This document shows positions 23,701-35,700 of a stretch of DNA of 64,000 nt, in pieces (the first letter of the stretch is position 1; the number at the start of each line of letters is the position of its first letter). Origin of the DNA: Arenicola marina (lineage: Eukaryota > Annelida > Polychaeta > Arenicolidae); the NCBI GenBank assembly GCA_964019135.1, contig OZ025260.1:24484254-24548253 (forward strand), written 5' to 3'. The notes under the pieces are model-generated. The model was not told where the DNA came from and searched no databases. It worked only from the letters and a program-made list of their open reading frames with translations. A program made the translations under genes and the position numbers.

Positions 23701-26700
23701 GGCACGACGCGCTGCTTCGTCTCCAGGGCAACCCGCAGCTTGTCGCCTAGCGTCGAGAGTTTGCGGCCGGCGTGAGGCACCCCGCGGTAGAGGACGCTTC
23801 CGGTGTTGAACTTGGAGAGCAGGGCGTAGGAGAGGGAGGGTTCGTACTGCGTCCTCTGGCAAGGGATGGGGCACATGCTGACGTCGGCCGCCTTGCGCGA
23901 GATGTTAGCTGCAACGATAGTCTCACGAAATGAACCCGGCTTTCATCGCGGTCGACGTACAGAGTCAACGTTAGACTTATTAGATATAATACTATGAAAT
24001 TGTTAGCTCGGTGTCGTTGGAATCGTGGGCTGAACTGAACTGAACTTTATAGGTAAAACCTAAAAGGGCGAGCGCAACTATTTTCGGATTGCAAAATCTA
24101 CTATTCTACTATCCTGTGTGCAGTGTTGCAGATTTCTAGTACAGCTCATCGATAACAATCGCTAATATATATCCAGTTATAATACATAATTCCACAAGAT
24201 AGGTACTCGGAAAGGCAATGCAAAGTGTGGGAGTTTTATTCTGTAATTGAAGTGGATATACATAAATCGCATGTCAAAGCAAATGGAGATGTAGGCCTGC
24301 ATGTTTGATTCAGATAGCAACACGGTTTGTGGTGAAATACTCAGTCTGAGTACGGTCATAACGAGTATGATCATAATTATAAACCAAAGCTGGCATGCTA
24401 CACTTTATATGTTAACAATATGAGATTAATAACTGTACTTGCAGTGAAGAGTTACATTATCATAATGCCCTATAATTGCACCATCAAGATAATATTAAAC
24501 TTGAACCAAATTAAATAAAATGGATGAAACCTTGAAAGTAAGAGAAAAGTTGAATGTCTGTATGCAGGATAGATATATCACATATTTCTGGGAACTCTTC
24601 ACATGGTAGAAGTGATCACATGATTGGGGGCCATGCATCCACTTGCACTTGAATCGTTCCATTGCTATTTATTTTATAACATTCACAAGTAAACTTTTTG
24701 CAAACAATCAAAATTGAGTCACTAAGATGCAGTATGATAGTTGAATGTAAGCACCACTTAACAACATGGGTATGTGACACTGATTATTAGATATGTGTCA
24801 TATTTCATTCGGCAATTTAAGGTTTTGAAGAGAAGCAAGCTTACATGGTGGAACCATTTTATATAATACCTATATAATATACCTTACATACCGGTAATAT
24901 TAATATATTGATTACTATGAGCTAGTTCATATTTGACAATATAGCCACATTTCCACATTGTTGGAAAAATCAAAATCAAGTTTATGATTACCAATATATA
25001 ATATATATAATATAATATAATATAATATAATATAATATAATGATGATTACCAGTAGATGGCTATCAATACTTTGACAAAAGCCAGGCCAGACCAAAAGAA
25101 TGTTAAACCCTGAATGTGTTAGCAACTCTGCAACATGAATGATATGCTGTGAGCCAATGAGATTGAGTACCGGTAATAACAAATAAAACGCTGCATGGAC
25201 TTTGACTGAGCTGGACGTGGCAGCTCCTCTTATAATACTGTGTGTGAAAATTGTCGGATTCGAAGATTTTTAGTCAAAATTAATTTATTGTCTAAGAAAC
25301 AAGTTATTTTGTGAAAATTAAATACTGTTTTTGGAACAGTTTGTTTTGTAAAATATCATTCATTGACTTTTTTTTCAATATTTGTGATTGCATAGGTACG
25401 AGTGATGGTGGCCTAAATAAATTTACATTGATGACTTTATTCATATAAATTGGAGAAAACCTGTACCAAAAGGTTGTATAATGGATAACTTAATTTTTGC
25501 GAGATTCTAAGCACCCTATACAGTATCTTTAGCCACTTTTCACCCATTGTGTAATCAGTCTATTTATAATTGACAATTGTTATGGCAATGATTGTTGGCA
25601 TATCAATAACCAATATCTTTTGTGTCATCTTATACTATGCATAATAATAGCCTAATGTTCCTTTATCTATAGAAACTATAGATAATTTGTTTATTATTAT
25701 TTATTTTTGGTCGCCAGACCTTTTGTTTTTATTGTGACACAGTCTATAATCTAGAAAACATCACGATTTTCTTAATACATGTTTTATGGTGAGCAGTAGC
25801 TGGTCCAGGGGCCCTTGGCCCAGCGGTCGGCATCCACCCCCCGTGTTTTGAGAGATGATGTCTTTTTTCAATGCAAATTAGATTCCATCTTAGATATGCA
25901 CATGGTAAAACTGCCAATTTGTGCGTGCACCTCCTTTTTGCGGTAAAATTACTGCCAGGGCATTCAAGTGAACCCTGCAGTGGACCCCCCCCCCCGCCCC
26001 TTCACCTTCCCTGGATCCGAGCCCGCATGGCCAGCTTAAAACTTGTGGTCATGCAGCTACAGGTGACAGTCACACACCCAAAATCATGCACACAATCTCA
26101 CAGTACCTGATAACTAAAAACTAATAAAAGTACCAGAATCACTGATAACTGTCACTGTGACTGTGTTTGTGTGTCTGACACAGTGACTGTGTCTGAGTGA
26201 CTTTCTGACACAACTAGTGACTGTGTCTGCATGACACAGTGACTGTGTCTAACAGTCACTGTGTCTGACACTGTGACACTGACCAGGTTAGGGACGGACC
26301 TGAGAAGTTATTTCTCACTTCCGCGCCTGCTAGCATGTGAGTAATTTATTCGTTACCATTTCAGGGTAGGTAAATTAATTATTAAAGACTTGACATAACA
26401 CCTTTCGACCAATGTTTATGCCATATTTTTTTGGTGCCGCTGAACTTTGCTCCGAGCCCAGAAGCGTCTCATGGGAGCTGTTACGCAAAATAACAGTCCT
26501 AAGCTTTGCCAGAGATAGCTAGACATTGACTTTACTACATACGCATGCATGTTACCTTAACTTAAGAACTGGTTTGCACTCGCTATTATACAGTATAAAA
26601 ATCTAACGTAATGGATGATTTTCACATTGTGTAATGTTACAAAAAGATTAGCATGTAAGCTTAAACCAATATTGGTCTCGGTGATGTGATGATGTGATAT

Positions 26701-29700
26701 ACGATGCAGGTGATAACAAAGATATGCGATTTGTCAGATGACGTTTCCCTCCAAATTGCAGATTAGGTACAATTATATGCCTATGGTTGATCGGCATTAC
26801 AGTGGATTAAACTCTGCCACATTATCAGAATAAGAAACTAGAAGATAGAGAACGAACAGAAGAGGAGAAACACTTTATTAAGAACAAGAGTTATTTCCCT
26901 TCTCGCGTATCTATAACAGGGGATTTTGATCCCTGTTGAATTGTACATAGGCTATTATACACACGCCGAGCACAGAACACTTACGTGCTAAGTCTTGTAT
27001 GCATTTGATCTCGTCTAGGAAATCACACGGCTTCGACGGAACTGAAACCCATTTGAGAAAAATACTTGTTTTATTGTATCCATAACAGTACAAAAACATC
27101 TTTGATACATTCGATATTTTGATCGGGGAGGCACGTTCCCCGGATGCGCCCCCAGCCCCCGGTTCCTCCGCCTTTGCAAATAGGGATATACTAGACCGGC
27201 AGCCCGACTAGTACTCTCTATACCTACCTCCTCCATTCGGTCGGAATGACGTGCGTCGATACCATTAAAATCGGCGAAGTTCATGCTTACATCGTATTTT
27301 CTAATAAATCCTTCCCGTCCGAGTGGCTCACAATTTATATTAAAAAGGTGCTTGACATATGTATAATACCCTTGTCGATAAACCATCTTTTCCTTCTAGT
27401 AGGGTTTTCGTTTGCCATAAAGTATTATCCTATGGATCGAGGGAAACCTGAACAAATGCAATATAAACTAAAGTTCCTCTGTCTGTAACACATATGTTAC
27501 AGACAGAGGAACATTAATCTGTTTATTTTATCAATTGAATCCCTAGCGATGGCAATCAAGCATGATAGAAATATAAGGGGCATAACAGTACGTGAGAAAG
27601 AATTTAAACTTGGTCAGTCCGCTAATGACACCTTTCCATGTTGAATTGTACCATCTGCCCTGAAAGAGAAGACTATAGCCACGATTTGAAAAACATCAGC
27701 CCACAAGGGATTCGTTGTCTTGGTAAACTGACACAGCGATGTCACATTTAACTTCCTAGTCTTCTCTTTCAGGGCAGATGGTACAATTCAAAATGGAAAG
27801 GTGTCATCAGCGGATTGACCAAGTTTAAATTCTTTCTCACGTACTGTTATGCCCCTTATATTTCTATCCTGCTTGATTGCCATCGCTAGGGATTCAATTG
27901 ATAAAATAAACAGATATGGCGATAAGGTGTCCTCCTGCCTACAACCTCTTTCTAGCAGGAAAAATGTGAAAAAAAGACCCTTGTGAACAACGCAGTTTAA
28001 AGGATTAAGACATCGTACTACTTCAAAATCAATCAGAAGGATAAGATAACATGGTACATTATATCATACACTAATCTCGCATTTTCGCCGATGAACCTAC
28101 CTTTCAGGAAACCTTTTCTGATCAGAGCTCATAATATCTGGCAAAACTTTCTTCAATCTATAGAGAAGAATTGTTTATTGAACCGAACGTGTCTTTTTTT
28201 TGCAAAATTATTAGTTATTGATAGAATGTGTCTGAGTGGTTTTCAATGCTAACTATTTATAGAATTGGGAGTTTATTACAAAATGCTAATTACTGATAAA
28301 ATGTGCGGCTTCAAAAAAAGTACGTTTATGTTGCATAGCAGTAAGTATTTTTTTCGGCAGCTGAAGTTTTCGTGACTAAGTTGATGACAGCTCTCAGAGC
28401 AGTACGCCAGGTTTGAATTCATATTTCGGCAATACGATGAGAGAGAACCTTACCTTGGGCGACGTCCGTGCTGAACAGACTCCTACAGCCACAGACGTCA
28501 ATGGCCGCCCTCAGTTTCTGCTTGGTTTGACACTCGGAGTGGGGGGCTGCACCAGCCTCACACTCGCCGTACGGATCTTCCATGATGTGCACCTGGACAA
28601 ACGCTAAAATCGTTTGGAATTGCATGGTCCCAGATGAGACTCAATCAGGGTGTACGTATTACAATAAGAACGCGTAACTAGGGATTTCACAAATCCCTGA
28701 AAAATAACGTGTATCCCCAGTGAATTCATCATTTCACGAATTCGCTGTGAAGGTGTTAACTAAAAGTGAAATCTGTAAGATCGCGCGATGAAAACATGTA
28801 GCCAGTGAAGCCCTCTGATCTGCATGTCAAAGCTGGTCTGATCTCAACACCGAATGGCTGAAGGATCAAGCCACGGCGATAGTTGTGAACCTACCTCCTG
28901 TCGCTTGACCCCCACCAGGGTGTGGGTGTCTAGAGCCATGGTGATAGTTGTGAACCTACCTCAGGTCGCTCGACCCCCACCAGGGTATGGGTGTCTGGAG
29001 CCATGGTGATAGTTGTGAACCTACCTCCTGTCTCTCGACCCCCACCAGGGTGTTGGTGTCTGACGCCATGGTGATAGTTGTAAACCTACCTCCTGTCGCT
29101 CGACCCCCACAAGGGTGTGGGTGTCTGACGCCATGGTGATAGTTGTGAACCTACCTCTTGTCTCTGGACCCCCACCAGGGTGTGGGTGTCTGACGCCATG
29201 GTGATAGTTGTGAACCTACCTCCTGTCGCTCGACCCTCACCAGGGTGTGGGTGTCTGACGCCATGGTGATAGTTGTGAACCTACCTCCTGTCTCTCGACC
29301 CACACCAGGGTGTGGGTGTCTGACGCCATGGTGATAGTTGTGAACCTACCTCCTGTCGCTCGACCCCTACCAGGGTGTGGGTGTCTGACGCCATGGTGAT
29401 AGTTGTGAACCTACCTCCTGTCTCTCGACCCCCACCAGGATGTGGGTGTCTGACGCCATGGTGATAGTTGTGAACCTACCTCCTGTCTCTCGACCCTCAC
29501 CAGGGTGTGGGTGTCTGACGCCATGGTGATAGTTGTGAACCTACCTCCTGTCTCTCGACCCACACCAGGGTGTGGGTGTCTGACGCCATGGTGATAGTTG
29601 TGAACCTACCTCCTGTCGCTCGACCCCTACCAGGGTGTGGGTGTCTGACGCCATGGTGATAGTTGTGAACCTACCTCCTGTCTCTCGACCCCCACCAGGA

Positions 29701-32700
29701 TGTGGGTGTCTGACGCCATGGTGATAGTTGTGAACCTACCTCCTGTCTCTCGACCCCCACCAGGGTGTGGGTATCTGACGCCATGGTGATAGTTGTGAAC
29801 CTACCTCTTGTCGCTCGACCCCCACCAGGGTGTGGATGCCTGGAGCCATGGTGATAGTTGTGAACTTACCTCCTGTCGCTCGACCCCCACTAGGGTGTGG
29901 GTGCCTGGAGCCATGGTGATAGTTGTGAACCTCCCTCCTGTCGCTCGACCCCCACCAGGGTGTGGGTGTCTGACGCCATGGTGATAGTTGTGAACCTACC
30001 TCCTGTCGCTCGACCCCCACCAGGCTGTGGGTGTCTGACGCCATGGTGATAGTTGTGAACCTACCTCCTGTCGCTCGACCCCCACCAGGGTGTGGGTGTC
30101 TGACGCCATGGTGATAGTTGTGAACCTACCTCCTGTCGCTCGACCCCCACCAGGGTGTGGGTGTCTGGAGCCATGGTGATAGTTGTGAACCTACCTCTTG
30201 TCGCTCGACCCCCACCATGGCGTGGGTGTCTGGAGCCATGGTGATAGTTGTGAACCTACCTCCTGTCGCTCGACCCCCACCAGGGTGTGGGTGTCTGACG
30301 CCATGGTGATAGTTGTGAACCTACCTCCTGTCGCTCGACCCCCACCAGGGTGTGGGTGTCTGACGCCATGGTGATAGTTGTGAACCTACCTCCTGTCGCT
30401 TGACCCCCACCAGGGTGTGGGTGCCTGGAGCCACGGCGATAGTTGTGAACCTACCTCCTGTCGCTCGACCCGCACCAGGGTGTGGGTGTCTGACGCCATG
30501 GTGATAGTTGTGAACCTACCTCCTGTCGCTTGACCCCCACCAGGGTATGTGTGCCTGGAGCCACGGCGAAGCCAAGTTCCCGAATCAGTGGGATATCAGA
30601 GTCATTGTGCAGCAACATCTGTGGAGCCACCATCCGTGTTAACCCACATCTCATAAATCAAACATTAAATCATCTTTTTTTTTGGTAGGATATGTATGGC
30701 ATGGATTTATATTGGTTTTATTTATAACGCGTAATTCTGAGCCTCAAAGATTTGTAATGTCTGTGTGCAAGCTCTCATTCGCTAGGTGGTGCTCTGTTCC
30801 ACCGCTCAGCCCATTGTTGTCAATTCGAGGAGATATTTAAAGCTTCTTGAAAATCGGTCAAATCAGCCAGAGATTGTTGCAAAATCATTTTCAACAATAC
30901 AAATATCGAGTTTTGCGTATTTAATACACTAAAATACTCACGGTACCAAAGTGAAAAGGTTCACCTGATATTGCGTGTTAGGAGACACTAATTTGTAGAA
31001 ATCACCGATAAAATATAAAATCCAATAAAATGCCACCCGGATAGGGCGAAAATGTATTTTCTATGGTCGCAATGTATCTTACTGCCTTGCCACAAGGACA
31101 TGATACAAAAACTGGCGGATCGCAGGTGACAAGAGTGATCTAACGGAGCCCCTGGCGGAGTGAATAGAAACGCCCCCTTGTTGTTACTAGTCTATCTAAA
31201 GCAACACAACACGAGAAGTTGACCTCTGACCTGCACTCCAACCTCGTTGTGGGGTCCACCCATGTACTCGTATTGCTCCACATTGAGGACCAGGCTCAGC
31301 GCCTGCCCAGCCCCTGCGGCAGACATGTGAAGACATATAACAATATAGATAATTATGCGTCATTTATAGCTGCTCATACAGGAATTTTCCACCTACATTT
31401 ATGATTACAAAAAAGGGGCTTGGCAAAATGCCCTGCTATAAGTGTACAAGCAGTGTGTTCTTGTACACTAAGGCCTACTAAGAACTTAAATACATCATTC
31501 CCATTCACACCATTTTAGAAGTTCGCAGGGATAATATTTTTGCCGGAGTACCGTTAAACCTTCACCACAAACGTGTGACCTATTGTAGCTGTAACTCTTT
31601 TTCTAAACCTGCTCATGCAGTAAGCGTCCACCTAGATTATTCAAAATAGTATGGCGAAATTTCTTAAACAAATTATCTGACTGTGGATGTTAACATATTA
31701 AAACCCACCTGGAGCAGTGACTATCCGCTCAGCGCCTGTCGTCTTGTAGTTAAAGGAGTAACAAATGCCAAAGTCTGTGTACAATGTGTCAAAGACCATC
31801 TTGGGGTCGCAGGGTAGACCTCCCCAGGAACAGCTAGAGAAGAAAGCCAGGTGGGTAGTGCACATCCTTCAACCTGAAATACGCAGCGTTGATCCGCGGC
31901 TTGTCCGCGTCGCTTCTTAAACAGGGACGGCCAAGGCCAAGGGGGGCCGACTCAGCCCCGCGCCCCCCCCTCTTAGAGCCAACATTTATTTAACATATGA
32001 AAACCAAAAGCTAAGGCCATCTGGATTCAGCCCTGTTAAACGCTAGAAAATGAGAAGCGAAACAAAGCGTTGCATTTTAGGCCGCTTTTGTTCATATGAA
32101 GGCGAAATTGGGACCAATAAACCTTCAGCGACAATGAAATGGGCCTGGCTGAAACGTACCCCAGGTACACATGTACCAGGGTTCGTGGTCATCGGGTTCG
32201 TGTTGATCTGTCAGAAGAAGCAAGAGCATGTGTTTCAGCTTTATGAGGAGGCAGGGAGGGTTCTGGGCTACTCGTTAGTACCCGACTGTCGCTTACCTGA
32301 CAATAAAATCTTCCAGCCGGTGTGCGGCGGCTTGCATAAACTCCGAGGCATCCACACTTCTATTGTTTAAGCCAGCCAGCACTCGCGATATATCCCCTGG
32401 GAGGAGAGATGCAGATTAATACTCGACACTTAAGGGGAAACACGTAAGCTAATTTATGCTGTCGACGAAGAATCTTAATTCGCCCTAATATATCATTACA
32501 TAAACTTGTATTGCAGGATATGTGCATGTGGGGGGATTATGTCTGTGCCCGGGGCGTCTCTTGTGAAGCATACGGCAAGCTGCGTACAGTAGGCCTAATT
32601 GTAATTGCTTTAGGCGGTAAAGGCGGATGTTTAAGCCTTGACCGCACGTCAAATAAACTGACCGAATACCTCCACCTTATCGAGCGTAACGAGCTGCGGA

Positions 32701-35700
32701 GCTGGATTTTTCCTTCATATGCGACAATTAAAAATATATAAGATCGAAAAAAATGATTCATTTTGGCATTAAATACATCAGTTTTAGCATTTACGGCACT
32801 TTTTACGGTACCGTACCGAACGATTATAATAATTCTATATTGATTATTAACCTTATTAACCCTCGAAAACCATCCATGACCCCAGCTTCGCCAGAACTGA
32901 ATTTGTTTCGAATGACAAACATGTCAGATGAACGGATTCAGATATTCCAGACATTGATGCTACTTGTATGATCTAAAGGCAATATAGCAATAGCGCGAGT
33001 TAATAAGAATTAAAGGGCTCCTACAGGTTGATGAGTGGACATAAAAATGACTAACGTCATGCCAAACTCGGGTAAATCAGTCACTGTGTCCAAAAACGGT
33101 TATTCCGGTGTATCGGATGTTCGATTGATTTTTTGTAATACGACATACATTTTTTATTCAACATTACCAAATGGATAATAAACATGCGATGGCGTGCGAA
33201 TTCGAAGAAACGTAGAAATTGCACTTCCTAAACCAACTGCCGCCAAGCCCCAGCCACCTTGTCGGTTTGCCTCATACAAGACAGGAGGCGAGGCATTGAG
33301 CATGATAACTCGATCAATCGACCGAAAATGTTGGTAAGACAGCTATGATCGACCGTTAGCTTAAAGGCCAAATTCTGAGTACATTACTTTGTAAAATTAT
33401 CATAATAAACACACAGAATAGTAAATACTAAAGAAAAATCTGGGTGGTTGGGCAAAAAAGTGTGGCACGTTTAATCACGAAATCTGTACAAATTTGGATA
33501 TCAACTCTGAACGATCAAAGCCGTAATTTCCGTGACAATAGATACATTTTTATTTTGGAGAAAGGAGGCAAGCAGTATAGGTGTTCGATGTATTGATTTC
33601 ATAATATCTGGAATAGTGTTTTAACCTGCGATGTTTTGTAACGGAGTTGTTAACGAAAGAAAAAGTCTCATGCGCACAGCGCCCAGCCCTTTAAAGGGAA
33701 ATCTACATTTACGTCGCGAAACATCGAGTGATCGCCTCTGACTTCGAGCATCGCTGGCGTTTTTTCTTGCCATTTTATTATGTTAATTTTCACACAATCA
33801 GATGGTGTGTCCGATACATGTCTTCAAAAATGTTGACAATCATTTTATAACTGGAAAATTACTGTATGAACAGCTTTAAACAGGGGTTACATTTCCTGGT
33901 TGAAAGGCGTTATAATATTATTAATGTTATGAATTTGAGTTTGGCCATTCGCCACTATGTGTAATGACATGGCAACAGCAGCGACTGTGCTATGACTAGG
34001 TTAACCTGTTACATTGCGGCTGTACATGGAATCTATGATCTCGTACAGATCCCAGCGTACCGTCTCTGTCAGTCTGCAAGTAAAGAACAAGGTGGAAGAA
34101 TTGATTAGAAAATAATTCCTTTTTATCTGGCGAAGCCTCTGTACCCTCAGTAGGTATGGTCAGCTTAAATCCAGACCAACAGATCAACTGAGATCCAGAC
34201 CCACAGATCAGCTGAGATCCAGACCGAGAGGCCAACTGAGATCCAGACCAACAGAGCAGCTTAAGGTCAGCTTAGATCCAGATCCAGACCGATATTTTAA
34301 CTGAGATCCAGACCAACAGATCAGCTTAGATCTAGACCGACAGATCAGCTGAGATGCAGACCGACAGATCAGCTTAGATCCAGACCGCCAGATCAGCTGA
34401 GATCCAAACCGACAGATCAGATTAGATCCAGACCGAGAGATCAGCTCAGACACAGACTGACAGGTCAGCTTAGATCCAGACCGCCAGATCAACTAAGATC
34501 CTGACTGACAGATCAGCTTAGATCCAGACCGCTAGATCAACTGAGATCCAGACCGCCAGATCAGCTGAGATCCAGACGGGCAGATCAGCTTACTTCCATA
34601 AATAAATAATTTTAGCTTACTTCCATAAATAAATTATTTATGGCTGGATAAACGTCGAGCCGTTTTAAATAAGGTTTACACGTTATGGCTGACGTGTAAC
34701 CGTTATAACATTACTTGTGCGGATATATGAACTTGGAATGAGGACACTGATTGAGATGAGGATACTGACTAAAATGAGGATGCAGACTGAGATTATCAAA
34801 CTGAAAATATAAATACTATTTGAGATGATGACATTGATGGGGTGTAGGTACGCTCACCTGAAGGCGTTTTGGTTGCACAAGGTCACAGAAGGAAAAGAAA
34901 TCTCCCTCTGATACACAACGTTCACTTCCACGTTGGTGTTGTATTCCAAGTAAACCTGCCCTCGCTTAGCCACCTGACCCACGAATAATCCGACTGCGGT
35001 CAGCACACACACCAGCCACAATATCCTAGAATAAGACAGAAAGGCAGAGAGTGTTGTCTCCTCCAAACTACACAATTCCTCAGGTAGCTACGCAAAGGCT
35101 CATCGGAGGCAGCACTAAATTTCTTCATACGGCTTAGGTTCACATTTAACAAATATCGCCGGAAGACAATAAATTGCAATAATCCACAAGGTTGCTGTAT
35201 TTAGGTTTGTTCTATACAAATATAATATAATATAATATTTACATAATAAGTAAAAAGAGCATTTAGGGCTTATGAATGCGCAACATGCGTCCAAACATCT
35301 CTATACTATAACGATCATTTCCTGCCAACTGTTAGGTTCATCTTGGCATCTATATCGCAATCTCATTAGGATGTTTTTTCATTGTGTCTAACCCGTAAAG
35401 TTCCATATCTCAGGCAATATTCCCCCATGCTCAACATATTGCCTATTTTGAGACGTTTGTAACAGAATAGTCTGTGATATATTCATTCAGAATTGCATTC
35501 AGAACAACCATTTTAGGCTTGGCATGTCGCATTATACAGATAACTGTTATTTAAGACACATTACCTACTGTTAATCTTTGGTGAAAAATATCGCTTATAT
35601 TCAATAATCAATTTTTTCTCTCTACTGACATCTACAGTTAAAATATCCGATCTGCACTATTACCAATAGTCAGGCAAGTGGATTTTTGAGTCAGAATTCA

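Noticed and set aside
29736-30044. 102-codon minus-strand frame in the gene A minisatellite
   Set aside because: The 65-base unit cycles through frames; only the exon 7 part is supported as coding by the paralog.
28878-30503. CRISPR-like array
   Set aside because: The regular period is due to a minisatellite with no variable spacers; the genome is eukaryotic.
32050-32370. Plus-strand 106-codon frame in gene A
   Set aside because: It overlaps the well-supported minus-strand exon 4 (32297-32396) and has no motif.
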